Assembly (NCBI RefSeq): GCF_017308975.1 | Contig: NZ_JADWPD010000027.1 | Span: 1-64,000, forward strand | Reading direction: 5' to 3' | From: Amycolatopsis sp. MtRt-6 | GTDB taxonomy: Bacteria; Actinomycetota; Actinomycetes; Mycobacteriales; Pseudonocardiaceae | DNA length: 64,000 bases | Shown here: positions 35,178 to 43,820 of the stretch, piece by piece | Layout of the letters: every line of letters begins with the position of its first letter | How positions within the stretch are numbered: position 1 is the stretch's first letter | The notes under the pieces: generated by a model | What the model was told of the DNA's origin: nothing | What the model saw: the letters and a program-made list of their open reading frames with translations, nothing else | Database searches by the model: none | Position numbers and translations under genes: made by a program

Positions 35178-35519
35178 TCAGGGCGGGCTCTCGGCAGGGA
35201 GCGCAGCTCGGACCTCCGCCACCAGAGCGCCGGCTGTTGCCGCGACCGTCTTTAGCGCGTCGATGTGCTCCAGCAGGCGGTCCAGGCCCAGCGGGGTCAG
35301 GCGGAGTTCGCGGGATTCGGCACGGCAACGGAGGTAGCCAGCCGCGCGCAGGAACTCGATGTGCAGTTCCAGGTCGGGCGTGGGAAGCCCCAAAGCCTGC
35401 TGAACTGCGAGTTGCGAACGCCAACTGGTGTCGGCCAGCAGGCAGGCGATGTACAGGCGGACCGGCTGGAGCAACAGCGCGTCAAGGTCCGTACGCGAAG
35501 GGGGCGAGATCGGCGTCAT
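35178..35519 (-). CDS. Winged-helix DNA-binding protein
   Basis: A 113-residue protein with a MarR-like winged helix: a helix around LLQPVRLYIACLLAD, a recognition helix in LELHIEFLRAAGYLR and a wing ending RELRLTPLG. The ATG overlaps the stop of the upstream Cys-rich gene (ATGA) and has GAGG upstream. It presumably regulates genes of the element. Target and signal are unknown. Confidence 0.7.
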   Translation of the reverse strand: MTPISPPSRTDLDALLLQPVRLYIACLLADTSWRSQLAVQQALGLPTPDLELHIEFLRAAGYLRCRAESRELRLTPLGLDRLLEHIDALKTVAATAGALVAEVRAALPAESPP

Positions 35520-35770
35520 CGTCGCCTCACCGCGACGCGCGCGGAGGCGTTCACGAGTTCACGACACGTCGGACATGAACGGTCGGCCGGTGCCAGGCAG
35601 GAGTGAATCAGCACTTCGTGGCCACAGAGGGAGTGGTACCGGCCTTGCTGAAGGCGGATGCCGCGCAGGAACTCCTCATCCGTGACCGCGTGCGTCAGGC
35701 CGTCCAGGACGCACCGGTACCAGCTGATGTAGAGCGCTGGATGCAACGACCTGCAGCTAGTGCCTGTCAT
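35516..35770 (-). CDS. Small Cys-rich protein
   Basis: An 84-residue protein whose second half reads GRYHSLCGHEVLIHSCLAP then CPTCREL. Short proteins with this YHxLCG...CPxC pattern are frequent in Pseudonocardiaceae next to regulators, and probably bind zinc. It is coupled by ATGA overlap to the winged-helix gene. The start is uncertain because the frame is open upstream of a weak ribosome site. Function is unknown. Confidence 0.55.
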   Translation of the reverse strand: MTGTSCRSLHPALYISWYRCVLDGLTHAVTDEEFLRGIRLQQGRYHSLCGHEVLIHSCLAPADRSCPTCRELVNASARVAVRRR

Positions 35771-35938
35771 GTCCCCTCCCTTCGACCTCCTGGTCTGATG
35801 AAATCAGTCAAACGGGAGTCAGATCCGACGACCAGAGCACCAGTGCGGCGGTTGTGTGGCGCCTACGCCGCACTAGCGTGTCTGAGCTGCAGTTACTGCT
35901 GCTACATTGATCTGGTCAAGCAGGGTTGGAGGCCGTTC

Positions 35939-37420
35939 ATGCCCGTAGGGCGACGTCGCGATGGGCTGATCTCAGCTCGTAAGGTTGCCGGCTTCACTCA
36001 AGAGCGTCTGGCGGACGTGCTGCACGTCGACCGGTCGACCGTTGCGCGCTGGGAGGCGGGCGACTTCGTGCCACTCCCCTACCTTTGGCCGAAGCTCGCG
36101 AACGTGCTCGGTCGTTCACGAGACGAGTTGCAGGCCCTGATCGGTCCGAGCGCCGTCACGCGTGAGATCGACCCCGACGACTCGTTCGAGCCGGTGTTCA
36201 CGTGGCTCGATCGGCACGCCGGGTGGCCGCTGGGGCGAGCCCGTGAACAGGTCTACGCGAGTGCAGCCATCTCGACTCGGGACCGGCCGAATCCGCCGCG
36301 AAGCGTCATCGCAGATGCCCTGGGTGACTACTACGCACCGCCGACCAGCGACCACCGGCCGTACACCGCACGCTGTGGTCGAACGGAGGTGATCACCAGC
36401 GTCCTGACGCGGCCGGCGTGGCTGGATCTCGCCTGCTCGCTGACGGCCACAGGCGAGCAGGCCGCCCTCGAGAGTAGCGGTGCGCGACCGTCCGTGGCGG
36501 TTGACGAGCGGGCTGCGGTGCAGCGTCTCGCGGATGCAGCCGCGTCCGGCATCCGGATCGCCGACGTTCCCCTGTACCGGCTGATCGAGGTCGACCCGCG
36601 GCGCGGGGCAGTGCGGACGAAAGTCGGGATCGCGTCGTTCGCCGAGTACGCGCTTAGCGTTGACCTGCTGGAACGCGAGTTGATCGAGCACTTGGCGGGC
36701 GGTCGCACCGCGCGTCCAGGGCACATGCCGCTCCGCGACCGCCAGCTGCCTGACGTGGCCGCTGTGCTCGACCTGCCTGGGCGCCTCTGCGCGGGTGGCG
36801 TGCTGGCGTTGACCGCGATCGCACGGCCGGCGGACCCGTTCAGCGGTGATGCCGACTTCGTGCTGCTGGTTCAGAAGCGGTCCGCGCAGGTCGTGAACAC
36901 GGTCAACCGTCTGTCGGTGATCCCGAAGAGCTTCCATGGACCGCTCGCGGACCGGCGAGCGGACGCCCGGATCGGCGTTACCCTGCGCCGTGAGCTTGAG
37001 GAGGAGCTGTTCGGCAGGACGGACGTCGACCGGTCTGCCGGAGACCTCAGAGTCGCCGATCCCATGCACCCGACCAGGCTGTCCGCTCCAATGCGGTGGC
37101 TGACCGAGAGGCCTGGGCGGCTGCGGATGGAGTGCACCGGGTTCGGGCTCAACCTGGTCAGCGGGAACTATGAGTTCGCCAGCCTCGTCGTGATCGAGGA
37201 TGAGGAGTTCTGGCCGCGGTTCGGCGGCGACGTTGAGGCGAACTGGGAGGCCGCCGGCCTACAGCAGTATTCGACGCTCGACGGTGACTTGGTCACCGAA
37301 CTGATCGGTGACGAAAACTGGAGCAACGAAGGACTGTTCGCGTTTCTCCAAGGTTTACGTCGACTCGCCGAGATCGGCGGTGATCGGGTAAATATTCCCG
37401 CCGTCGAATTACGTTGCTGA
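35939..37420 (+). CDS. XRE regulator with Nudix-like C-terminal domain
   Basis: A 493-residue protein. The N-terminal helix-turn-helix (ARKVAGFTQERLADVLHVDRSTVARWE) is typical XRE. After a helical middle region, a Nudix-like box (TLRRELEEELFG) lies in the last third, followed by the strongly conserved RLRMECTGFGLNLVSGNYEF. It closely resembles the convergent gene at 37756-39318 throughout the C-terminal two-thirds. GGAGG precedes the chosen ATG. Nudix-fold domains in regulators often sense nucleotides or ADP-ribose. Its 3' end overlaps the cupin gene by 12 bp. Confidence 0.75.
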   Translation: MPVGRRRDGLISARKVAGFTQERLADVLHVDRSTVARWEAGDFVPLPYLWPKLANVLGRSRDELQALIGPSAVTREIDPDDSFEPVFTWLDRHAGWPLGRAREQVYASAAISTRDRPNPPRSVIADALGDYYAPPTSDHRPYTARCGRTEVITSVLTRPAWLDLACSLTATGEQAALESSGARPSVAVDERAAVQRLADAAASGIRIADVPLYRLIEVDPRRGAVRTKVGIASFAEYALSVDLLERELIEHLAGGRTARPGHMPLRDRQLPDVAAVLDLPGRLCAGGVLALTAIARPADPFSGDADFVLLVQKRSAQVVNTVNRLSVIPKSFHGPLADRRADARIGVTLRRELEEELFGRTDVDRSAGDLRVADPMHPTRLSAPMRWLTERPGRLRMECTGFGLNLVSGNYEFASLVVIEDEEFWPRFGGDVEANWEAAGLQQYSTLDGDLVTELIGDENWSNEGLFAFLQGLRRLAEIGGDRVNIPAVELRC

Positions 37421-37759
37421 GGGCCAGCGAACTGTCAGCACGACCGAATCCGCCAACGCTTCCCAAGAATGGTCGATTCCCGGGCCCCACATCACGTAGT
37501 CACCCTGACGCGTCATAATCTTGCCGCCGCCGGTGACCTCTACGCGGAACTCGCCGGAGACCAGCATCACCAGCGTGGTTCGCTGGTCATCGGACGTCCA
37601 CTCGGGCCGCTTGTCGCCCGCAGGGTGGTTGGCCCACTTGACTTCGACGTCTTTGGAGGCTCGTACGCCCTGCGACGGGTCGATGAAGTGGCCGACCAAC
37701 CAGCCGCGCGTGTCGGCCGCGTCCTCGTTGGCGTTGCCGGCGGTCCAACCGTCGCTCAC
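37409..37759 (-). CDS. Cupin-fold protein
   Basis: A 116-residue single-domain cupin: strands around EWTSDDQRTTLVMLVSGEF, then GGGKIMTRQGDYVMWGPG and a His in DHSW near the end. The GTG start overlaps the stop of the upstream XRE-Nudix gene as GTGA with GGGAG upstream, so the two are coupled. It could be a small-molecule sensor or enzyme linked to the two regulators around it. No substrate is implied. Confidence 0.75.
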   Translation of the reverse strand: MSDGWTAGNANEDAADTRGWLVGHFIDPSQGVRASKDVEVKWANHPAGDKRPEWTSDDQRTTLVMLVSGEFRVEVTGGGKIMTRQGDYVMWGPGIDHSWEALADSVVLTVRWPSAT

Positions 37760-39318
37760 TGGCCTATCTCCCATTCGATTGCGGGCAGTTTAACGCGCTC
37801 TCCACCGATTTCCGCAAGGCGCCGAAGCCCTTGCGTCATGGCGAACAGTCCCTCGTTGCTCCACGTTACATCACTCAACAACTCGGTGACGAGTTCCGCG
37901 TCGGTAGTCGAATACTGACGAAGAGTCGCGGATTCCCAGTTTGCTTCGACCACTCCGCCGTAGCGTGTCCAGAATTCTTCGTCGTCGATGACGATCAGGC
38001 TCGCGAACTCGTAGTTGCCGCTCACGAGGTTCAGGCCGAACCCGGTGCACTCCATCCGTAGGCGGCCGGGCTCGGCGAGGAGCCAGCGCATCGGCTCCGT
38101 GAGCCTGGTCGGGTGCATCGGGTCCGCAGTCAGCGTGTCGGCGACGGTGTTGTCAGCGTCCGGTCGGCCGAACAGCTCTTCTTCCATCTCTCGGCGCAGG
38201 GTGGCGCCGATCTGGGTTTCTCGCCGGACGTCGGTGAGCGGCTGGTGGAAGCCCTTCGGGATGACGGCGAGTCGGCGCGTGGCGTTGAGTACGTGGCCGG
38301 AGCGTTCCTGGACCAAGAGCACGTAGTCCGCTTCGCCGCGGTACGGGTCGGCCGGCCGAGCGATGGCCGTCAAGGCGAGGGCTCCGCCTGCGCAGAGTCG
38401 GCCGCCGACGTTCAGGACGGCGCCGATGTCTGGAAGGTAGCGATCACGCAGGGGCAGCGACGTCGCGTCGCCGGCCGCGAGCGCGTCGAGCAGCTCGCCT
38501 TCGAGCAGGTCCATCGTCAGGGCGTAGTGGACGAAGTGGTCCACCCCAAACGTGCCGCCGAGGTGGCGTTCATGGATGTCCGTGCTCAGCAGTCGGTACA
38601 GCGGCGCGTTCATAAGCCGCGTGTTCATGGCCACCGTCTCGGCCAGCCGGTTGACCGCTGCATTCGTCGCGTGCTCGTCCAGCACTTCCCGCGGGTCTGG
38701 CCGGGCGCTCGCGATCGTGAGCCCGTCGTGCGGTGGGCGTAGTTCGCACGCCAGGTCGAGCCAATCAGCGCAGGTCAGGATGCTGGTGTTCACGGCCTGG
38801 TCACCGCAGCTTCCGGCGTACAAGCCGTGTTCACCATGGTGCCGGCCGTAGTACTCGGCGAGCGCGTCGGTCACGGCGCGCTGGTCGACCCACGCGCGGC
38901 GCGTGGCCCGAGCGTAGGCCTCCTGCGCATCGACGCGCGCGGCCTGCTCGGCAACGGCGCGGCGCGCGGCGCCAGGGCTCCGGTAGGCGTGCTGGTCGAG
39001 CCATTCGAGAGCCGCGCCGATGTGGGGGTCCGCGGCAAGCCGTCGATCGGCTTCCTTCGTGTCCGGCCTGGTGTGAGCGGCCGGCCCGTCGCCGGTCAGC
39101 TCGGCGAAGCGGGCTCGCTCGGCGTCCGACGCTCGCTCATACGCGGTGTCGAGGACCTGTTGCATCTCTGACTGCGGGCGAAGGTCCGGCTTCTGGTGCC
39201 AGGAGGCGACCGTACGTGCGCCGATTCCGAGTTTCTCGGCGAATTTCTCATTGCTCAGCCGCAAGGCGGATTGCAGCGCCGACGCTGACCGTCCGGTCCA
39301 GCCACCTACCCCGCTCAT
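37756..39318 (-). CDS. XRE-like regulator with Nudix-like C-terminal domain, paralogue
   Basis: A 520-residue protein. The N-terminal part (LRLSNEKFAEKLGIGARTVASWH) is a diverged helix-turn-helix. Residues from about 100 onward parallel the gene at 35939-37420, including GRLCAGGALALTAIARPADPY, the Nudix-like TLRREMEEELFG and RLRMECTGFGLNLVSGNYEF. The ATG was chosen because the family-like sequence begins there, though the frame is open 48 bases further. It is coupled to the cupin gene. The two copies converge across that cupin. Confidence 0.75.
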   Translation of the reverse strand: MSGVGGWTGRSASALQSALRLSNEKFAEKLGIGARTVASWHQKPDLRPQSEMQQVLDTAYERASDAERARFAELTGDGPAAHTRPDTKEADRRLAADPHIGAALEWLDQHAYRSPGAARRAVAEQAARVDAQEAYARATRRAWVDQRAVTDALAEYYGRHHGEHGLYAGSCGDQAVNTSILTCADWLDLACELRPPHDGLTIASARPDPREVLDEHATNAAVNRLAETVAMNTRLMNAPLYRLLSTDIHERHLGGTFGVDHFVHYALTMDLLEGELLDALAAGDATSLPLRDRYLPDIGAVLNVGGRLCAGGALALTAIARPADPYRGEADYVLLVQERSGHVLNATRRLAVIPKGFHQPLTDVRRETQIGATLRREMEEELFGRPDADNTVADTLTADPMHPTRLTEPMRWLLAEPGRLRMECTGFGLNLVSGNYEFASLIVIDDEEFWTRYGGVVEANWESATLRQYSTTDAELVTELLSDVTWSNEGLFAMTQGLRRLAEIGGERVKLPAIEWEIGQ

Positions 39319-39462
39319 TGCCACCCCAAAGCGCTCTTGTGCAGCGGATATGCAGTGGTTGCGCACTGCTTCTGCACTGGTTGTGCATGGGATCGGACGT
39401 CGTTTCGGCCTTGAATTCTAGGTATGGAAATCACCTGGTTCACCAGCCCGAATCGCCCTCCG

Positions 39463-39843
39463 CTAAGGCTTCGGCTTCACGTGCTCGACCACGGTCGCGA
39501 GGCTCGTTTGGACGTCCTCCAGCCGGTCGGTGATCTCGGCCAGGCGCTGTTCGAGCGCGTCCAGCCGGGACCACAGCTCGTGACCGTCGTCGGCCGGCTC
39601 GTCCGGGTGCGGCGGGGTGCGGTTTTGCAGCACCGCCAACAGATGCTGTGGGTGCCAGCCCAGCGTCGTCGAGAGCGCTTCGAGCGTGCGCGCGCTCCGG
39701 CGGCGCTCGACCGTGTGGTGCTGGAGCTCGCGCACGATCGCCTGCGACACGTGCGACCGCTCGGCCAGCTCGCGTTGTCGCCAGCCGAGTTCGTTCACGC
39801 GCATGTTGATGGCCTTGGCGACTGCCGCCCAGTCCTCCGTCAC
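39463..39843 (-). CDS. XRE-family regulator with C-terminal coiled coil
   Basis: A 126-residue protein with a helix-turn-helix (WRQRELAERSHVSQAIVREL) in the first half and a predicted coiled coil (LDALEQRLAEITDRLEDVQ) at the end. The GTG start has GGAGGAA upstream. It is divergent from the Xis-like/TraB operon and is the likely repressor of the element's transfer genes, by position. Confidence 0.8.
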   Translation of the reverse strand: MTEDWAAVAKAINMRVNELGWRQRELAERSHVSQAIVRELQHHTVERRRSARTLEALSTTLGWHPQHLLAVLQNRTPPHPDEPADDGHELWSRLDALEQRLAEITDRLEDVQTSLATVVEHVKPKP

Positions 39844-39999
39844 GTATTCCTCCGCGCTCCGCCTCAGCGCCGAGATTAGCGGTTCTTCGCGCTTCCACCA
39901 CGTCGCCTAGCACTTCGTTGGCGGCGCGTCGGACAAACGCGCCCATCGAAGAGCTGAAATCAACAATATAGTATTGAAATCATCAGATTGGTCTTTCTT

Positions 40000-40188
40000 A
40001 TGAACTCGCACATCACCTTTCACACCATTCGAGAAGCGGCCTGGCTGCTCGGCGTGTCCCGCGCCGCGGTGAGCCGGGCGATTCGGACCCGCGAGCTGCG
40101 CGCCACCCGCTGCCGTTCCGGTCTCCGTGTGTCGTCGACCGAGCTGGCCCGTCTGCTCGGGTCGCGTCAGGCCGGAGGTGTCGCATGA
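40000..40188 (+). CDS. Excisionase-like helix-turn-helix protein
   Basis: A 62-residue MerR/Xis-type DNA-binding protein: FHTIREAAWLLGVSRAAVSR is the winged-helix N-terminal half of excisionases and DNA-binding accessory proteins (HTH_17). A short wing with RSGLRVSS follows. Its stop overlaps the WhiB start as ATGA. At the head of the transfer operon of an integrated element, it may direct excision or regulate the operon. The ribosome site is weak. Confidence 0.7.
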   Translation: MNSHITFHTIREAAWLLGVSRAAVSRAIRTRELRATRCRSGLRVSSTELARLLGSRQAGGVA

Positions 40189-40520
40189 GCGCCGACGACC
40201 TGCAGTTGATCGGGATTGCCTGGCGGCTGGACCGGCTGCGTTGGGTGCCGACCGAGGTCCTGACCGACGTCGTGACCAGCGAAGGAGTCTGCATGTGGCG
40301 CCCGCCGGACGACGGACCACCCGACGCTGACAGCGACGGCGAGCTGGCCGAGCGGCTGTGCGGCGGGTGCCCTGTCCGGGACGAGTGCCTGGAGCTGGAG
40401 TTGCGGACGGCCGGCCTCGACACGGTCGGCGTCTGGGGCGGGATGACCGACGACGATCGGCGCGCGCTGTACCCGCTCTGGCTGCGGCGCGGCGAGCGGA
40501 CCGATCGGGGTGCGCGATGA
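40185..40520 (+). CDS. WhiB-family iron-sulphur regulator
   Basis: A 111-residue WhiB-like protein. The four cluster-binding cysteines are C36, C59, C62 and C68 (LCGGCPVRDEC), followed by the G(V/I)WGG turn at residues 82-86 and a basic C-terminus. WhiB proteins bind a 4Fe-4S cluster and the main sigma factor to change transcription. Mobile-element copies are common in actinomycetes. It is coupled on both sides by ATGA overlaps. Confidence 0.9.
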   Translation: MSADDLQLIGIAWRLDRLRWVPTEVLTDVVTSEGVCMWRPPDDGPPDADSDGELAERLCGGCPVRDECLELELRTAGLDTVGVWGGMTDDDRRALYPLWLRRGERTDRGAR

Positions 40521-40846
40521 ACGGACTCACCGTGACGCCCATGCAGATTCTCGCCGGTGTCGGCGTGCTGCTCGTGCTGCTCTGGGTCTGGCGGGCCGGT
40601 TCCCGGCGGGCGAAGGCCGCTGCCGAAGCTGCTCGGAGCGGGGCGCGGTTCGTGTCGCTGGCCGGGCGGGTGCTGTTCAACGCCGGGCTGATCGTCGCTG
40701 TTCAGTGGGTCGTGATCGCTCACCCGGGTAACCCGTGGCTGCTGTTCGCCGTGCTCGGGTTGCCGGCGCTGTTCGCGTCCTACGCGCTAACCCGTGCCAT
40801 GACGGTGACCACCGTCGACACGCCGAAGCGGGGTGGTCGGCGATGA
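40517..40846 (+). CDS. Small membrane protein of the transfer operon
   Basis: A 109-residue protein with an N-terminal helix (ILAGVGVLLVLLWVW), a basic/Ala-rich linker and two further helices near residues 52-92. It starts and ends in ATGA overlaps with its neighbours. Position and topology suggest a Spd-type spreading protein or conjugation accessory, but no family motif is recognised. Confidence 0.65.
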   Translation: MNGLTVTPMQILAGVGVLLVLLWVWRAGSRRAKAAAEAARSGARFVSLAGRVLFNAGLIVAVQWVVIAHPGNPWLLFAVLGLPALFASYALTRAMTVTTVDTPKRGGRR

Positions 40847-41531
40847 ACCGGGCGCAACGGCTCGCGCAGGACGCCGCCGAAGCCGCGGAGGTGCGCGCCT
40901 ACCAGACCGATCCGGACGTCGTCGCCCTGCGGATCGAGCGCGTGCGGCGGCAGGTCGACTGGATGTGCTGGTCCGGGATCGTGCTCGGGTTGGCGTTCAC
41001 GATGACCAACGTCCAGGGTTTCGCGTCGGCCGGCACTCGGCCGGGGTCGCTGCCGTGGCTGGCTGCGTGGGTGCTGGACCCGACCGTCTCCCTCGTTCTG
41101 CTGGCAATTCTGCGGGCCGAGCAGGTCACCGCGCGGTACCAGGTCCGGACGGGTGTCTGGGTGCGGCGGGCGAAGTGGTTCACGCTTGCCGCCACCTACG
41201 TCATGAACACCTGGACGTCGTTTGCGGCCGGGGAGGCTGCGGCAATCGTGCTGCACTCGGTGCCGCCGCTCGTTGTGTTCGTCGCCGTCGAGGCGATCAC
41301 CGACCTGCGGGACAAGCTCACCGATGCCGTCTTGGTCGCGGCTGAACGGCGTCCTGTCCACAGGAGACCGGGCGACGGGTGCTGTTCGCCGATTACCTCG
41401 CTATCGCTCGGGAGAGCTGGACGCCGGAAGTCGAGATCACGCCAGCGTGGGTGCGGCGGGCTACCGGCTGCTCGCGGGGCCTGTCGCCCCGGCTGGCGCG
41501 GGCGCTGCGGTCGGAGGTGGGCAATGGCTGA
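40843..41531 (+). pseudogene. DUF2637-type membrane protein with a frameshift
   Basis: The first 165 or so residues (through LTDAVLVAAE) form a DUF2637-like membrane protein with four helices, common beside TraB genes. Near 41343-41400 the family-like sequence leaves this frame and resumes one frame over (VLFADYLAIARESWTPEVEI to ALRSEVGNG), ending at TGA 41529-41531, which overlaps the TraB start by 8 bp. Without the shift the first frame runs on, open, into the TraB gene. A real frameshift, a sequencing error or a natural fusion are the options. Confidence 0.65.
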
Positions 41532-43659
41532 CTCATTGCCGGTCAAGGCCGATCCCGTGTTCGACGGCGAGTTGGTCGACGACACGTTGCCTCAACCGCG
41601 TCGGCGGGAGCCGAAAACGAACCGCTTCGTCCGGTGGTGGCGGCACTCTCCGCGGGTGCCGTTGTGGTTGAAGAGCAAGCCGCAGGCCGTCCAGGCGGGC
41701 AAGGATGCTGTTGTTGGGCTGGTGAAATCGCCGTGGCGGTACGTCGGCGCGGTCGTTCGCGGCCTGGTCGTCGGGGTTCGGTGGTGGCGCGGGTGGGTCA
41801 CCGTCCGGGACTACCGGACGGCCGCCGAGGAGTCGGAGAAGCTGGCTGACAAGTTCACGGAGATTCGGGCGCTCACGCTGTTCCGCTGGAAGGTGACCGG
41901 TGCCGTCCTGGTCGTTGCGGCCGTCGGGGTGGCCATCGTTGACCTGGTGTACGGCACCGATTCTCTGTGGATCGGCGGGGCCGCCGCCTCCATGGCGCTA
42001 GCGATCCTCGGGCGCAAGAAGGACGGCAGTCCCGGCCGAAAACCGGCGCTCGCCGGGCCGCGGACCTTGACTTGGACCATGGACCCGCAGGTATTGGTGG
42101 ACGCGTTTCGGGACGCGAAGCTGATCGGCAAGGACGAGGCGTTGCGGCTCGTAGAGCGCGCGACGCGCGTCGGCGACGGCTGGGCGGTCACCGTCGACCT
42201 TCCGGCCACGCGCAAGGCGGCCGACGTGGTGAAGAACCGCGATGCCCTCGCGTCGGCGCTCGCCGTCGATGAGGTCCAACTGATCGTCGAACGGGTCCGC
42301 GGGAACGGTGGGCACGCCGGACGGGTATCGATGTGGGTTGCGGATGAGGACCCGTACGCCTCTCCGCCGTTGCGGACGCCGCTGCTCGGCGTGGCGCAGT
42401 GGGATGCGTGGCGGCCGATCCCGTTCGGACGGGATGCGCGGGACCGGCGGATCGACCTTCCGCTGGTGTGGACATCCCTGCTGGTCGGGGCCATCCCCCG
42501 TCAGGGCAAGACCTTCGCCGCCCGGCTCGCGGCGGCCGGGCTCATCTTGGACGCTTGGGTGCGGCTGTACGTGGCCGACTTCAAGGCCGGGAAGGACTGG
42601 GACGCGGCCGGCCTGGTGGCGCACCGTTTCATGTCCGGTGACGAACCCGAACACGTTCTGGCGCTCGTTGGCTGGCTGATTGAGCTCGTCGGCGAGGTTC
42701 AGGCGCGGTTCCGGCGGATGCGCGACCTGGACGACCTTACGTGTCCGGAGTCGAAAGTGACGCCGGAGATGTCCCGTGACAAGACGCTGAACATGCCGAT
42801 CACGGCCATCTTCATCGATGAGATTCAGGTTCCTCTCGAAGACCGCACGCCCGTTGATGTGCAGGGAAAGAAGCTCACCGCGGGTGAGTACGTCGGCGAG
42901 CTGCTGACATGGCTAGCGAAGAAGGGACCGGCCGCTGGGATCGTGCTCGTGCTCGCTACTCAGCGGCCGGACTCGAAGACGATCCCGTCCGGGCTGCGTG
43001 CGGTACTCGGGTCGCGGTTTGCGCTGCGGGTCATGGACTGGCGCGACTCGAACATCGTTCTCGGCGAGCAGATGAACACGCGCGGGTTCGACTCCAGCCG
43101 GCTGCTGCCCTCGCACAAGGGCGTCGGCATCCTGCGACCGGACGGCGACACGTCAGCCGGCGCCGATGTCCTGGCCATGACGGTTCGGACCTACTACATG
43201 CCGAACGAGGACTGGCGGACCATCTGCGAGCAGGGCCGGACGCTGCGCGAGGCGGCCGGGACGCTCACCGGGCACGCGGCCGGGCAGGACACCGTGCCTG
43301 TGCTCGACCACGCGGCTGCAGTCAAGGCAATCGGTGCAGGTCACGCGGTTGGCGAAGCTCAGCCGCCCGGTGAGCTGCCCGAGGTGCTCGCGTCGCTCGT
43401 CGAGTACTTGGGAGACGATCTCGGGCCAGACGGCCGAGACTTTGTGCCGACCGCTGAGTTGCTGGACGTTCTGGAAATCGACTCGCGGACGTTCGCGCAG
43501 GAGATGGCCGAGGTGGGATGCCGGCCGACACGAGACCGCGTGACAAGCGAAGACGGCGAGACGCGGCAGGTTCGCGGGTACCGAACGGCTGAAATCAGAA
43601 GCGCGATCAGCCGGGCCACCGCTGGCGCCAGCATCGCAGACGAGGACGGTCGACCATGA
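41524..43659 (+). CDS. TraB-type FtsK/SpoIIIE DNA translocase
   Basis: A 711-residue conjugative translocase. Two membrane helices lie near residues 125-162. The motor domain has Walker A in GAIPRQGKT (about 322-330) and Walker B in ITAIFIDEIQ (about 424-433), with QRPDSKTIPSGL as the downstream sensor region. A C-terminal winged-helix region follows, like the FtsK gamma domain. In actinomycetes TraB alone moves double-stranded DNA between mycelia by recognising clt repeats. The ATG was chosen after the end of the DUF2637 gene; upstream the frame is open. Confidence 0.88.
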   Translation: MADSLPVKADPVFDGELVDDTLPQPRRREPKTNRFVRWWRHSPRVPLWLKSKPQAVQAGKDAVVGLVKSPWRYVGAVVRGLVVGVRWWRGWVTVRDYRTAAEESEKLADKFTEIRALTLFRWKVTGAVLVVAAVGVAIVDLVYGTDSLWIGGAAASMALAILGRKKDGSPGRKPALAGPRTLTWTMDPQVLVDAFRDAKLIGKDEALRLVERATRVGDGWAVTVDLPATRKAADVVKNRDALASALAVDEVQLIVERVRGNGGHAGRVSMWVADEDPYASPPLRTPLLGVAQWDAWRPIPFGRDARDRRIDLPLVWTSLLVGAIPRQGKTFAARLAAAGLILDAWVRLYVADFKAGKDWDAAGLVAHRFMSGDEPEHVLALVGWLIELVGEVQARFRRMRDLDDLTCPESKVTPEMSRDKTLNMPITAIFIDEIQVPLEDRTPVDVQGKKLTAGEYVGELLTWLAKKGPAAGIVLVLATQRPDSKTIPSGLRAVLGSRFALRVMDWRDSNIVLGEQMNTRGFDSSRLLPSHKGVGILRPDGDTSAGADVLAMTVRTYYMPNEDWRTICEQGRTLREAAGTLTGHAAGQDTVPVLDHAAAVKAIGAGHAVGEAQPPGELPEVLASLVEYLGDDLGPDGRDFVPTAELLDVLEIDSRTFAQEMAEVGCRPTRDRVTSEDGETRQVRGYRTAEIRSAISRATAGASIADEDGRP

Positions 43660-43820
43660 GCGCCGCTCGTTCCGAAGTGCCACAGATCCGGGTTATCCTA
43701 CCTGCGGGATTGCCTGATCTGACGCCTCCGGTCGCGCGTGCACTGCTGGCCGTTCTGATCGAGGTTACTGAGGTGCCGGTGCTCGACGTTCCGGCGGAGG
43801 AGGTGAACCATGGCAGCTGA
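43656..43820 (+). CDS. 54-aa protein between traB and the integrase
   Basis: A 54-residue acidic, leucine- and valine-rich peptide (for example RVILPAGLPDLTPPVARALL). It overlaps the TraB stop as ATGA, and its end overlaps the integrase start by 11 bp, so it sits in an unbroken translational chain. No family is recognised. Confidence 0.6.
   Translation: MSAARSEVPQIRVILPAGLPDLTPPVARALLAVLIEVTEVPVLDVPAEEVNHGS

Noticed and set aside
41330..41410. Programmed -1 frameshifting in the DUF2637 gene
   Set aside because: No slippery heptamer or following stem is visible where the frames switch, so a mutation or sequencing error is simpler.
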